64,000 nucleotides of DNA from Anaerolineales bacterium (GCA_015075405.1 JABTUK010000003.1:868001-932000), one strand, 5' to 3'; positions 22,511 to 31,664 are shown, numbered from the stretch's first letter. Notes: a model not told the origin generated them from the letters alone. A program made the numbers and translations.

Positions 22511-23863
22511 TTATTCCACCAAAGTTGTTTGGGAAGTTGTTTTGTTTATGAGTGGGGGATACTCCTCCACCTCTGACGTATAATTCCTTGATAAGGCTTT
22601 ATAGGCACTTGACCGCATCGCTATCAGCGTAACTATGAGGCCAATGAATCCGGCCAGGGTAAACAGCAGGGCCATGCCCCGGTCAACGCCGGTTCCAAAC
22701 CAGTCGCCCAGCAAGTCTACACCCGCGCCGGTGGTCATAAAGGGGATAAAGATCAATTCGGCGATGGGGCCAATGATGAAAGCCGTGATGGGCGAGGCCG
22801 ATTGCTCGACGCTTTGGGCAAACCCAAATACCCGACCCTGGCGTTCGGGCGACACCACTTTTTGCAAAATTGTTTGTTCAGCCGCTTCGACAGCCGGGAT
22901 CAGGCACAACCAGACAAACATGCCCACTGCCAGCAGCACGATGGAAGCCTGAAGGGTGAAGAAAATACAAATTGTCCACATAACGATGTTGGCCAGAAAG
23001 AGCGTACGCAGCGGATTTTTGCCTAATCCCTTCCGAGCTACCACCAACCCGCCCACGATAAAGCCCAAGCTCAAAACGCCCCACAAAACGCCCCAGACTT
23101 GAACCGAAACAAGTTCCAGGCCATAGGCATCCATCAGCGACATGAAGACGCCGCCCAGGAAATTATTGAAGGTGTGGAAAAAAATAAGCCCAAACAATCC
23201 GGGGACAGCTTGAATGGCCTGGATAGAGCCCCGGATATCAATGCTGTGTGTTTCAGCCTCGGCATGGCTAACCTCTTTGGCCGGAAGAGGAAGCGTCCAC
23301 AGGTGGATGATAACCAACAATGTTAACCCGATAGCACAAACAAGCATCCAAAATATCCCCAGAAAACCAACTGCCATACCGCTCAGGATAGAAGCCACCA
23401 GGAAGGCTACCCCATTGGCGCTGCCAACAAGTCCGTTGGCCTTATCTCTTTCCTCTTCGGGAATCAAAATGGTCACCAGGGTTGACAGCGCAATTCCGCG
23501 CAAATTTCCGGCAATAGCCCCAAACAAGGCCAGCACAATAAAGACCCATAGAATGACACTTGAAGCTTTGGTAAATTCAACAGACGGGGTTGAGACAAAG
23601 ATGAAGCAGGCCAGCCCGTATAAAACCAAAGAACCGAGGCTTGAAAGCAGCATCGTCGTTTTCTTGTTATACTTATCAACCAAAGAGCCGAGATAAAATC
23701 CGGAAACAGCCACTGTTACCAGGTAGATACCAGCCATAATCGAGGTGGCTGTCACTGATTTGGTTTCCAGATAAACCCAAAAGGTAACAGCAAACCAAAC
23801 AAAGGTATTGGTTACTGAGGCTGCCAGTGAATTGGCTAAAACTGCGTAAAAAAGTTTTGGCAT
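22511..23863 (-). CDS. MFS transporter (MFS_3-type exporter)
   Basis: A 450-residue protein with twelve predicted membrane helices. GSLVDKYNKKTTMLLSSLG is the cytoplasmic loop 2-3 signature (D-R/K-x-x-R/K). The LIPEEERDKANGLVGS segment and the QTILQKVVSPERQGRVFGF loop are typical of the MFS_3/TetA-related exporters, including macrolide-type efflux proteins. It probably exports a small hydrophobic compound by proton antiport. The promoter side shows AAGGAATAGG before the ATG. No regulator is adjacent. Confidence 0.87.
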   Translation of the reverse strand: MPKLFYAVLANSLAASVTNTFVWFAVTFWVYLETKSVTATSIMAGIYLVTVAVSGFYLGSLVDKYNKKTTMLLSSLGSLVLYGLACFIFVSTPSVEFTKASSVILWVFIVLALFGAIAGNLRGIALSTLVTILIPEEERDKANGLVGSANGVAFLVASILSGMAVGFLGIFWMLVCAIGLTLLVIIHLWTLPLPAKEVSHAEAETHSIDIRGSIQAIQAVPGLFGLIFFHTFNNFLGGVFMSLMDAYGLELVSVQVWGVLWGVLSLGFIVGGLVVARKGLGKNPLRTLFLANIVMWTICIFFTLQASIVLLAVGMFVWLCLIPAVEAAEQTILQKVVSPERQGRVFGFAQSVEQSASPITAFIIGPIAELIFIPFMTTGAGVDLLGDWFGTGVDRGMALLFTLAGFIGLIVTLIAMRSSAYKALSRNYTSEVEEYPPLINKTTSQTTLVE

Positions 23864-23971
23864 AGATCCTATTCCTTACTATGACGAGTCTACAAAGAGA
23901 CCCATCTCAATATATCCGGGTATACGAACATGGGTTATTTCTTGGTAATAAGCATCGCTCAACTCAGTAGT

Positions 23972-24067
23972 CTCAGTAGATCCAATTTTCCGAGGAGTGA
24001 GGTACGCCCACGTGCCGAACACCGCCGCACGTGGGCGTGCTGGCTCCTCAAATTTGGATCCACTGAG
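23972..24067. repeat. Inverted repeat family B, copy 2
   Basis: CTCAGTAGATCCAATTTTC and AAATTTGGATCCACTGAG flank the palindrome GCCCACGTGCCGAAC/GCACGTGGGCGTGC. It fills most of the gap between the MFS gene and the amidase. Confidence 0.85.
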
Positions 24068-24099
24068 TCGTTATACCTTTGCTACTGAGGTTATTCTCC

Positions 24100-25479
24100 T
24101 TATTCGTTAGTAACCGGTGGTCGTCGGAAATCGCCGGTCACTGCCGAGAGGGCCTGGGCCATCCGCAACAAGCGCGACTCATCCCAGCGTTTCCCCACCA
24201 ACTGGACCCCAATGGGTAAGCCATCACGGTCCAGGCTATAGGGCAGTACAACGGCCGGATGGCCGCTGTAATTGAACAACGTCGTATGGGCGTTGACCAG
24301 CCAATAGGTTACTTCCTGACCATCAACGAGCAGCGGCGACCCCGCCTCGCAATGTGGAAATGCAGTCACCATAGAGACCGGGCACAGCAGGGCATCCCAT
24401 ACAGCGAAGAACTGCTCCCAGGCGAGCATGGACTGATCACGCCGGTGAAGGGCTTCCAGATATTGGGCCAGAGTGGTCGGTGGTTTATCTTCTTCTGGCT
24501 GGAAAGCGCCGATCATCATCCCAATCAATTCGCCGGCGCTTGATAGCTCCTGGTTGAAATCCAGCGCCGGCGGAGCCGCTTCTTCCACAACTGCTCCCAA
24601 GCGGCTCAATTGATGGGCTAGCTCTGCTATGGCAGCGCGAATATCCGTCGCAACCGGGAAACCGGGAAAGGTGGGGGCAAAAGCGATGCGCAGACCCCTC
24701 AGTTCGAGTTCAGGCGTATTCTCAATTGGTACAGGCTTTACTTCGGTATCGCGTCCATCCGGCCCCGCAATGAGCGAGTAGAGAAACGCCAGGTCTTCGA
24801 CGGTGCGGGCCATCGGCCCAATACAAGACATGATACGGACGCTTCGCGTTGGAGGCAGACCAGGGATGAGTCCGGTTAGGGGAACACGGTGTTCGGTTGG
24901 CTTCAGCCCAAACAGGCCGCAAAAATGGGCCGGAATACGGATCGAACCGGCCAGATCGGTGCCAATTTCAAACGGAGTCATTCCGACAGCCACTGCCGCG
25001 GCGGACCCGCCGCTGGAGCCGCCTGGCGTGCGCTCGGTATTCCAGGGGTTATTCGTGCGGCCAAAGAGAGGGTTACTGGTTTGGGCGGGGTCGCCCAACA
25101 TCACAGCTACATTCGTTTTGCCGAGGAGAATGCCGCCTGCTGCTTTCAAGCGGGCCGTAACCGTGCTATCCTCGTGAGGTATGTGATCCAGCGGGGGGAA
25201 CCCGGTGGTGGTGCGCATACCCGCTGTCGCATGGGCATCCTTCAAGGTAAAGGGAACGCCGTGCAGCGGCCCCCACACCTTGCCACGGGCCAGGGCTTCA
25301 TCCGCTGCCCGGGCCTGTTCCTGGGCCTGCTCGACATTCAAAGTAACAACAGCGTTCAGAGTGGGATTGTGTTTTTTAATTTGCGATAGGTGCGCTTCCA
25401 ACACTTCCACGGCTGAAATACGCCTGGCCCGAATGGCGGCAGCTAACTGCATCGTACTGACGAAAGCAATATCCATCAT
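24100..25479 (-). CDS. Amidase, amidase-signature family
   Basis: A 459-residue amidase-signature enzyme. The Ser-cisSer-Lys triad is intact: Lys80 in PFTLKDAHA, cis-Ser155 in TPGGSSGGSAA, and Ser179 in GTDLAGSIRIPA. The C-terminal SGHPAVVLPYSLDRDGLPIG segment is also typical. It hydrolyses a carboxamide to the acid and ammonia. It is not part of a GatCAB operon, so it is more likely a catabolic amidase than the tRNA amidotransferase subunit. Two adjacent ATGs follow AAGGAGCAACC. It lies between two exporters in the same orientation. Confidence 0.9.
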   Translation of the reverse strand: MMDIAFVSTMQLAAAIRARRISAVEVLEAHLSQIKKHNPTLNAVVTLNVEQAQEQARAADEALARGKVWGPLHGVPFTLKDAHATAGMRTTTGFPPLDHIPHEDSTVTARLKAAGGILLGKTNVAVMLGDPAQTSNPLFGRTNNPWNTERTPGGSSGGSAAAVAVGMTPFEIGTDLAGSIRIPAHFCGLFGLKPTEHRVPLTGLIPGLPPTRSVRIMSCIGPMARTVEDLAFLYSLIAGPDGRDTEVKPVPIENTPELELRGLRIAFAPTFPGFPVATDIRAAIAELAHQLSRLGAVVEEAAPPALDFNQELSSAGELIGMMIGAFQPEEDKPPTTLAQYLEALHRRDQSMLAWEQFFAVWDALLCPVSMVTAFPHCEAGSPLLVDGQEVTYWLVNAHTTLFNYSGHPAVVLPYSLDRDGLPIGVQLVGKRWDESRLLRMAQALSAVTGDFRRPPVTNE

Positions 25480-25572
25480 GGTTGCTCCTTCTTACTACCT
25501 CAAACTTTGAATCTACAAAATTTCCTACGACTTTAGAAAGCCCGCAAGCACTGGCAATTTTCAGGTTACAGA

Positions 25573-27201
25573 TTAATCAAGGAAGGTGAGGTCGGGTTGG
25601 ACAGGTAGGGTGGGGCGCCGACTGGGATGTTCCGGTTCCGGCTGGTTCTCAGGCTCGTCATCCTGGCCGATGTGCCGGAGCATGACCACCGTCATGATAG
25701 CCAAACCCATCATAACCACAGCCCCGATGACAGAAGTCAATTGCAGCCCTTGAATAAACGCCTCGTGAGCCGTACCGAGCAGCGCCGCCCCCAGTTGGTC
25801 GGGGAGTTGTTGGGCTACCGTCACTGCGCCGCTGAGCGTCTCCTGGGCAGTTCTGGCCGCTTCGGATGGGATACCGGGCGGCAGGTCGGCCAGCACCTGG
25901 CTGCGATAAATGGCGATGCCCAGGGTGCCGAGGACGGCCAGGCCAAGCGCCCCACCAAATTCAGCGCCGGTCTCCGAGAGGGCCGAGGCGGCCCCGGCTC
26001 GCTCTACCGGAGCGGTTCCGACTACCAGATCGGCCGTCAAAGTAAAGGTTGCCCCAAAGCCCAGGGACATAATGCCCCAGCCGACCACGACGAGGGCCAG
26101 CGAGTCTACGCCAATCTGGGTCAGCAGGGCAAAGCCGACCGCGCCGAGTACCAAACCGCCAGCGATAACAAAGGCCGGACGCACCCGGCGGACCAACAGC
26201 GGCGCTCCGTTTGAGCCAATGATCGAGGTGACGGCGCCCGGCACCGACCACAGCCCCGCCTGCAAGGGCGATAAGCCCAACACAAGCTGCAAATATTGGG
26301 CAATGAAGAGAAAAACGCCAAAGGCCACAAAGACGCCGAGGGTGTAGGTGATAAGTGACACGCTAAACGCGGGTAGTCGAAAGAGGCCCAGGTCAATCAG
26401 CGGATCGGCCAACTTGCGCTGTCTCTGTATAAATACAAGACCGATCACAAGCCCAAGCACAATAAATAGGATAGGCTGCCAACCCGGACCCTCTTGAGCA
26501 ATCTGCTTGAGGCCGTAGATCACGGCCAGTACGGAGACCAACGACAGCGCCGCGCTGAACAAATCCACCCGGCCCGCCTGGGGATCACGAAACTCTGGCA
26601 GCAGGATCGGCCCCAGCCCCAGCAGCAGGGCCATCACCGGCACGCCCAACAGAAAGACCGAACCCCACCAGAAATGCTCCAGCAGAAATCCACCGACCAG
26701 CGGCCCAATAGCGCTGCCGACCGAGAAACCGGAAACCCAAACCCCGATAGCCACCGTACGCTCCTTTTCGTCAAGGAACATATTGCGGATCAGGGACATG
26801 GTTGAGGGCATTAAGGTTGCTCCGGCCACGCCGAGTAAGGCGCGCGCCGCAATCAGCATGGCCGCGCTGGTTGAGAAGGCAGCTAGCATCGAGGCGACGC
26901 CAAACGCAGCCGCGCCAATCAACAGCAGTTTGCGGCGGCCAATGCGGTCGCCCAACGTGCCCATCGTTACCAGTGAGCCGGCAATCATAAACCCATAAAT
27001 ATCTACAATCCAGAGCAGTTGGGTACTGCTGGGCTGTAGGTCTGCGCTCAGGTGCGGTACGGCCAGGTGCAGCACGGTCAGGTCCATCACAATCAGCAGG
27101 GTCGGCAGCATCAGGACAGCCAGCCCCAGCCATTCCCGCCGTCCGGCTTTGGGCGGCGTAACTTTGTTCAAAAGAGCTTCTTTCTCCTTAATATGAGTCA
27201 T
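25573..27201 (-). CDS. MFS DHA2-type (EmrB/QacA) drug efflux transporter
   Basis: A 542-residue exporter from ATG 27201 (GGGGGAAATT lies just before it; an upstream ATG at 27234 lacks an RBS). About fourteen membrane helices, with LLIVMDLTVLHLAVPHLSAD (motif D1-like), MGTLGDRIGRRKLL (motif A) and GVAGATLMPSTMSLIRNMF (motif C region) place it in the 14-helix DHA2 family. Such proteins expel antiseptics and other lipophilic cations by proton antiport. The C terminus is a Pro/Glu-rich cytoplasmic tail. A heptamer array (27220-27282) lies directly upstream of its RBS. Confidence 0.9.
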   Translation of the reverse strand: MTHIKEKEALLNKVTPPKAGRREWLGLAVLMLPTLLIVMDLTVLHLAVPHLSADLQPSSTQLLWIVDIYGFMIAGSLVTMGTLGDRIGRRKLLLIGAAAFGVASMLAAFSTSAAMLIAARALLGVAGATLMPSTMSLIRNMFLDEKERTVAIGVWVSGFSVGSAIGPLVGGFLLEHFWWGSVFLLGVPVMALLLGLGPILLPEFRDPQAGRVDLFSAALSLVSVLAVIYGLKQIAQEGPGWQPILFIVLGLVIGLVFIQRQRKLADPLIDLGLFRLPAFSVSLITYTLGVFVAFGVFLFIAQYLQLVLGLSPLQAGLWSVPGAVTSIIGSNGAPLLVRRVRPAFVIAGGLVLGAVGFALLTQIGVDSLALVVVGWGIMSLGFGATFTLTADLVVGTAPVERAGAASALSETGAEFGGALGLAVLGTLGIAIYRSQVLADLPPGIPSEAARTAQETLSGAVTVAQQLPDQLGAALLGTAHEAFIQGLQLTSVIGAVVMMGLAIMTVVMLRHIGQDDEPENQPEPEHPSRRPTLPVQPDLTFLD

Positions 27202-27219
27202 AATTTCCCCCTGAAAATA

Positions 27220-27282
27220 GGTTGCAGGTTTCAAGTTAAAGGTTGAAAGTTACGGTCTGAAAACTTTTAACCTCAACTTTTC
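27220..27282. repeat. Heptamer array (GGTTGAA type), nine units
   Basis: GGTTGCA, GGTTTCA, AGTTAAA, GGTTGAA, AGTTACG, GTCTGAA, AACTTTT, AACCTCA, ACTTTTC in one register. The first half is partly inverted relative to the second, so it can fold. The words resemble those of the array at 233-267. Confidence 0.75.
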
Positions 27283-27448
27283 CCATTATTGGTGGCGTTA
27301 AGTTTAGCGCAAAGAGGCCGTTGATCCAACAGACAAAAAACCGGTTTTCAATCATTCAAAAGTGGTAAGGCTGAACTGTCCTTATGGACAGGTTAGAACT
27401 TTGACTCAACCTGTTCAACTGGCTTAAGCTGTCAACTTTCACAAGAGC

Positions 27449-27829
27449 TTAGGCTATTTGAGGCCCTGTGATCGGCTTGGCCCTCCAGCGCATGTAGGCC
27501 ACAAAGGCGCAGAGAACAGTCAACACAGCGGTCATAATCGCGCTGCTTATTTCGCCCCTCGATAAGTGATACACGGTGGCGCTGCCTACGACGACCGTCA
27601 GCCCCAGGGCCGCTAAAGGAGTTAACCAGGGCATCATCCGGGTTATGCCCGGCAGAATCAGGCCGGCGGCGCCGAGCCATTCGGCTACTCCCAGAAAAAT
27701 GCGAAACCAGGGCACAAGATTAGCATCCATGATGTCAACCAAATCGGCGGGTGGAAACAAGAAAATCCACCCGTGAAATACAAACTCAGCCGCCAGCAGC
27801 ACCTGAAGAATCCACAAAACAATGTTCAT
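27449..27829 (-). CDS. DoxX-family membrane protein
   Basis: A 126-residue protein from ATG 27829 (AGGAGCAAACTT precedes it), with four membrane helices. FVFHGWIFLFPPA, WFRIFLGVAEWLGAAGLILP and ALGLTVVVGSATVYHLSRGE are typical DoxX-like segments. DoxX homologues associate with respiratory or redox proteins, and many are controlled by HxlR-type regulators. Here an HxlR gene is divergent, with overlapping promoters and a shared dyad between them (27871-27964), which supports that link. Confidence 0.85.
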   Translation of the reverse strand: MNIVLWILQVLLAAEFVFHGWIFLFPPADLVDIMDANLVPWFRIFLGVAEWLGAAGLILPGITRMMPWLTPLAALGLTVVVGSATVYHLSRGEISSAIMTAVLTVLCAFVAYMRWRAKPITGPQIA

Positions 27830-27870
27830 AAGTTTGCTCCTTATTCTCAAATCAGCACAAATGTTCTAGT

Positions 27871-27964
27871 ATTATAGACCTATTACTTCAAAAAGTCAAG
27901 TCCCTATTTCAATATTTAAGGTTCGAAATAGTGAACTTGAATTATTGCCAGATTCTTGTATAAT
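27871..27964. promoter_or_regulatory. Divergent doxX/hxlR promoters with a shared operator-like dyad
   Basis: Minus strand: TTGACT (27899-27894), 17-base spacer, TATAAT (27876-27871) drives doxX. Plus strand: TTGAAT (27937-27942), 16-base spacer, TATAAT (27959-27964) drives the regulator. The dyad TCAAGTCCCTATTTC (27896-27910) and GAAATAGTGAACTTGA (27925-27940) covers both -35 boxes. The plus-strand start site would fall on or next to the ATG at 27972, making a leaderless message. Confidence 0.75.
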
Positions 27965-27971
27965 TTCAAAT

Positions 27972-28622
27972 ATGAAAGATCGAAGTTATAACCAGTACTG
28001 CGGCCTGGCCTACGCCCTCGACATTGTTGGGGAACGGTGGACGCTGCTTATTATCCGCGAATTGATGGCCGGCCCGCGCCGCTTCAAGGATCTCATAGCC
28101 GGGCTGCCCGACATCAGCACCAATTTGCTGGCCGAGCGACTCAAGTGGCTGGAACAGCAGGGCATCCTCTGCCGGCGCGTCCTCCCCCCACCCGCCGGGT
28201 CAACTGTGTACCAGCTCACCCCCTTAGGGCTGGCCCTGGAAAAAACGCTGCTTGAACTGGGAAAATGGGGCAGCCAATTTGTGCCGCCCTCGCCCGAAGG
28301 CGCCGCTGTGCTGCCTGTGGTTTCGTATGCGTTAACCCTCAAAACCTTTTTCCGGGCAGAACTGGCCCAGGGGGTCCATGAAACCTATGAGCTGCGTATT
28401 GACAATGAGGTGCTACAGGTGCAGATTAACGGGGGTAAGATTGAGGTTTGGCAGGGGGCAAGCGGAAACACCAACGTAATTTTTGAAACCGATATATCTA
28501 CCTATCTGGGGTTGTTGCAGCGACAGATCCAACCGGAGGAGGCCATCGCCACAGGCATTGTTCGCGTTGAGGGCGACCCCACCGCTTTGAGCCGTTTCCT
28601 GGATTTATGCGGGCTGCCTTAG
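27972..28622 (+). CDS. HxlR-family transcriptional regulator with C-terminal SCP2-like domain
   Basis: A 216-residue protein from ATG 27972. The HxlR winged helix is clear: YNQYCGLAYALDIVGERWTL with the conserved Cys, LLIIRELMAGPRRFKDLI, then STNLLAERLKWLEQQGI. The C-terminal 100 residues (NEVLQVQINGGKIEVWQG) look like an SCP2-type small-molecule pocket. HxlR proteins sense quinones, aldehydes or disulfide stress. Its -10 box ends seven bases before the ATG, and no RBS is present, so it is probably translated from a leaderless mRNA. It likely represses itself and the divergent DoxX gene. Confidence 0.85.
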   Translation: MKDRSYNQYCGLAYALDIVGERWTLLIIRELMAGPRRFKDLIAGLPDISTNLLAERLKWLEQQGILCRRVLPPPAGSTVYQLTPLGLALEKTLLELGKWGSQFVPPSPEGAAVLPVVSYALTLKTFFRAELAQGVHETYELRIDNEVLQVQINGGKIEVWQGASGNTNVIFETDISTYLGLLQRQIQPEEAIATGIVRVEGDPTALSRFLDLCGLP

Positions 28623-29929
28623 CGAGCCGGCGTCGCCGGCAGTTCCGGCTGGTGAACGGGCAAAATATCCCTGGGCGAAACTCGCCCGATACGCAGCACC
28701 ATCAGGGCCGCCATTAGCCCGAACAGCCCGGCGATGACAAAACTGGCCTGGTAATCGCCCAGCCAGGTCCGCAGCAATCCCGCTCCGTATGCCGCTGCCG
28801 CCGAACCCAGTTGGTGCGCCGCAAAAATCCAGGCATAAACTGTGCCCACATTGGCCTTGCCAAAAATATCGGCGGTTAAGCGCACTGTCGGGGGGACGGT
28901 CGCCACCCAATCCAGGCCGTAGAAAACCACAAACAGCATCAGCCCATAAAAACCAAAATCATAAGCCACCGGCAAAAACATCAGCGACAGCCCGCGCAGC
29001 CCGTAATACCAAAAAAGCAGCCAGCGGCTGTCAAAACGGTCAGACAGCCAGCCCGACCCCATTGTGCCCAGAATATCAAAAACGCCAATCACGGCCAGCA
29101 GACTGGCCGCCGTTACTTCGGGGATGCCGCACTCACGGGCAAAGGGAATCAGGTGTGTTCCAACCAGACCGCTGGTGGTCAGGCCACAAATAAAAAAGCT
29201 GCCGGCCAGCAGCAAAAAGTCGAGCGAGCGCAGAGACCGATTCAAGGTTTTCAATGCCCCTGTGAAGGGATTTTCAAGGCGCAACCGGGGTCGCGGGTCT
29301 TCATCTTTAGCGGTGGCCCCATACGGCCTCAGCCCGACATCCTGGGGAAAGTTGCGAATGAAGATAACCGCCAGGGGAATGAGGACGAAGGCCACCCCCG
29401 CCACCAGCAGCGCCGCCGCCCGCCAGCCGTAAGCCACCACCAGCCAGGCCAGCAGCGGCACAAAGGCCAATTGGCCGGTGGCATTGCTGGCCGTCAGCAG
29501 CCCAACCACCACCCCCCGCCGGGCCACAAACCAGCGGTTCGAAACGGTGGCGGCAATCCACCCGGCCATCGCTCCAGTACCCAGGCCGACCACCCCGCCC
29601 CACAACAAGTATAGCTGCCAGGCCGTAGTCATCTGGGTGGTCAGGAGAATGGCCCCGGTGATGAACACCAGGGCAACAGCCATCATCCGCCGCATCCCAA
29701 TTCTTTCCATGATACTGGCGGCAAATGGCCCGCACAGACCATACAGAAAGAGGTTAATCGAAACAGCCAGCGACACCGTGGCCCGCGTCCAGCCGAACTC
29801 ATCCTCCAGAGGCAAAATCAACACCCCCGGCGCCGAACGGATGCCGGCCGTCAGCAGCATAATCAAAAATATTACGCCCACCACAATCCAGGCATAATGC
29901 ACGCGGCTGCGGGCTAAAGCAGTAATCAT
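28619..29929 (-). CDS. MFS transporter, monocarboxylate/oxalate-formate type
   Basis: A 436-residue, twelve-helix transporter from ATG 29929 (AGGGGGAAACC lies upstream). HYAWIVVGVIFLIMLLTAGI and PLEDEFGWTRATVSLAVSI at the N terminus, plus RRGVVVGLLTASNATGQ, match the OFA/MCT branch of the MFS (uptake or exchange of organic acids). It converges with the HxlR gene; the two stop codons overlap by four bases. A heptamer hairpin and repeat B copy 3 lie upstream of it. Confidence 0.85.
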   Translation of the reverse strand: MITALARSRVHYAWIVVGVIFLIMLLTAGIRSAPGVLILPLEDEFGWTRATVSLAVSINLFLYGLCGPFAASIMERIGMRRMMAVALVFITGAILLTTQMTTAWQLYLLWGGVVGLGTGAMAGWIAATVSNRWFVARRGVVVGLLTASNATGQLAFVPLLAWLVVAYGWRAAALLVAGVAFVLIPLAVIFIRNFPQDVGLRPYGATAKDEDPRPRLRLENPFTGALKTLNRSLRSLDFLLLAGSFFICGLTTSGLVGTHLIPFARECGIPEVTAASLLAVIGVFDILGTMGSGWLSDRFDSRWLLFWYYGLRGLSLMFLPVAYDFGFYGLMLFVVFYGLDWVATVPPTVRLTADIFGKANVGTVYAWIFAAHQLGSAAAAYGAGLLRTWLGDYQASFVIAGLFGLMAALMVLRIGRVSPRDILPVHQPELPATPAR

Positions 29930-29956
29930 GAAGGTTTCCCCCTGCGCAATAGATTT

Positions 29957-30006
29957 GTTGGAAGGTGGAAGGCTTGGCCAACCTTCCATTCCTCCAATCT
30001 TCCATT
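29957..30006. repeat. Heptamer hairpin (GGAAGGT type)
   Basis: GGAAGGT, GGAAGGC, TTGGCCA, ACCTTCC, ATTCCTC, CAATCTT, CCATTCT in one register, folding around TTGGCCAA. It lies upstream of the MFS gene and next to repeat B copy 3. Confidence 0.7.
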
Positions 30007-30011
30007 CTCAA

Positions 30012-30098
30012 GACTCAAATTTGAGGAGCCAGCACGCCCTCGTGCGGCTCCGTTCGGCACGAAGGCGTGCCTCACTCCTCAAAAATTGGATCTACTGA
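30012..30098. repeat. Inverted repeat family B, copy 3
   Basis: ACTCAAATTTGAGGAGCCAG and CTCAAAAATTGGATCTACTG around CACGCCCTCGTGC and GCACGAAGGCGTGC. The central palindrome differs by one substitution on each arm, as if compensated. Confidence 0.8.
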
Positions 30099-30178
30099 TG
30101 CTTTTGTCATCCCTTACGCCCCCAAGTATAATGCGCACTGCAAATTTCCCCAAGAGCCAATTCTTTGTGAGCGTGACC

Positions 30179-31654
30179 ATGCCAACAACGACCATCCTCG
30201 GTTTAGATATTGGGACCACCGCTACCAAAGCGGTTTTATTTGACCTGTCCGGCCACGAACTGGCTACCGCCGAGCAGCCCTATCCGCTCCTGACGCCCCA
30301 ACCGGGCTGGGCCGAAGAAGACCCGGAGGAGGTCTGGCAGGCCCTGGTGCAGGCCGTGCGCAGCATCCTGGCCCAAGTAGAGTCCGAGGTGGGGACGAAC
30401 ATTGCTGCCCTGGCCCTGTCGGCGCAGGCCGGCTCGCTCATCCCGGTCAAGGCCGACGGCACACCGACCTACCCGATTATCACCTGGATGGACCGGCGGG
30501 CCGAGGCGTTGGTTAACGAGTGGCGGGCCGAAGGCGTCGAAGCTACCGTCCGGCGCATCAGCGGTTGGTCGCTCCAGATTGGCCTGCCCCTGCCCTTTAT
30601 CGCCTGGCTGCGCCAATATCGTCCAGACGTTTTCGCCGCCACCGACCGCTTTCTGGGCATCAACGATTTTCTGGTGCAGCGGCTCACCGGCCAGTTCTGC
30701 ACCGATTATTCCTGCGGCACGGAAATGCTCCTGGCCGATGTCTCCACCGGCCAGTGGAGCCAGGAATTGTGCGATTTGGCCGGGATTACCCCGGCCCACC
30801 TGCCGGAACTGCGACCTTCCGGCGCGGTGATTGGCCCCATCAGCGCCGAAGCCAGCCGCCAGACCGGCCTGCCCACCTCGACCCTGGTAGTCAACGGCGG
30901 CCACGACCACTGCTGCGAAGCCCTGGCCATGGGCATCACGCCGGGCGAACTGATGCTCACCTGCGGCACCGCCTGGGTGATTACCGGGGTCATGGAGCAG
31001 CCCGATCTGGCAACCCTGCCGGCCAGTATGGACCTCAACTTTCATGTGGCCCCACAGCGCTGGGCGCCTTCGCGCTTTTTGGGCGGCTTTGGCGCAACGG
31101 TTGAATGGTGGCTCAACGAGGTCTGGCAAAACGCCGAGCCGCAGCCGCCCCTGCCGCGAACCGACCTGTATGCAGCTATGAACCGGGCGCTGGCCCAAAC
31201 CCAGCCCGGCAGCAACAATCTGCTCTTTCTGCCGGTTCACACACCCTACGGCGGTTTTGCCGGCCTGCGCCTCGACCACAGCCGGGCCGATATGAGCCGG
31301 GCCATCCTCGAAGGCTGCGCCTTTGAGCTGCGCGGCGCGCTGGAAGATATGCGCCGGGCCAGCCTGCCAGTCGAGCGCCTGTGGATGGCCGGCGGCGCTA
31401 CTCGCAGCCCGGTCTGGACTCGCATCCTGGCCGATGTGACCGGCGTCCCCCTGACCCTGACCGAGTACGCCCACTGGTCGGCCCTCGGCGCGGCCATCCT
31501 GGCCGGCTGGGGCGCGGGCGTCTTTGAGTCGGTCGAAGCCGGGCAGTCTCGCCTGCAAAAGCCCGTCCGCCCCCTGGAACCAGATGCCAGCCAGCGACCT
31601 GTTTATGATGAACGCTTTGCGGCATACCAAAAACTGGTAGACAGTAGACGGTAG
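30179..31654 (+). CDS. FGGY-family carbohydrate kinase, xylulokinase-like (second copy)
   Basis: A 491-residue kinase from ATG 30179; the longer upstream frame lacks an RBS and family similarity. LGLDIGTTATKAVLFDL forms the phosphate loop, followed by ALSAQAGSLIPVKADGTPT, the catalytic Asp in NGGHDHCCEA near 242, TCGTAWVITG, and MAGGATRSPVWTRILADV near the C terminus. It is paralogous to the kinase at 291 but distant. A class I aldolase and a HAD phosphatase follow, so it probably phosphorylates a ketose for aldol cleavage. The final residues (VDSRR) and the TAG stop come from a GTAGACA heptamer array, so the array may have replaced the original end. Confidence 0.88.
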   Translation: MPTTTILGLDIGTTATKAVLFDLSGHELATAEQPYPLLTPQPGWAEEDPEEVWQALVQAVRSILAQVESEVGTNIAALALSAQAGSLIPVKADGTPTYPIITWMDRRAEALVNEWRAEGVEATVRRISGWSLQIGLPLPFIAWLRQYRPDVFAATDRFLGINDFLVQRLTGQFCTDYSCGTEMLLADVSTGQWSQELCDLAGITPAHLPELRPSGAVIGPISAEASRQTGLPTSTLVVNGGHDHCCEALAMGITPGELMLTCGTAWVITGVMEQPDLATLPASMDLNFHVAPQRWAPSRFLGGFGATVEWWLNEVWQNAEPQPPLPRTDLYAAMNRALAQTQPGSNNLLFLPVHTPYGGFAGLRLDHSRADMSRAILEGCAFELRGALEDMRRASLPVERLWMAGGATRSPVWTRILADVTGVPLTLTEYAHWSALGAAILAGWGAGVFESVEAGQSRLQKPVRPLEPDASQRPVYDERFAAYQKLVDSRR

Positions 31655-31664
31655 ACAGTAGACG
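31637..31664 (+). repeat. Heptamer array encoding a gene's C terminus and stop
   Basis: GTAGACA, GTAGACG, GTAGACA, GTAGACG at 31637-31664. In the kinase frame they read VDSRR then TAG. Matching inverted units stand at 31786-31841. Confidence 0.85.

Noticed and set aside
24100-25479. The amidase as GatA of the tRNA-dependent amidotransferase
   Set aside because: No gatB or gatC (amidotransferase type) genes are near it, and it lies between efflux genes.
30236-31630. A 464-codon open frame on the minus strand across the second FGGY kinase
   Set aside because: It is the antisense shadow of a well-supported kinase on the plus strand. Its translation has no family features, and high GC at third positions readily opens such frames.
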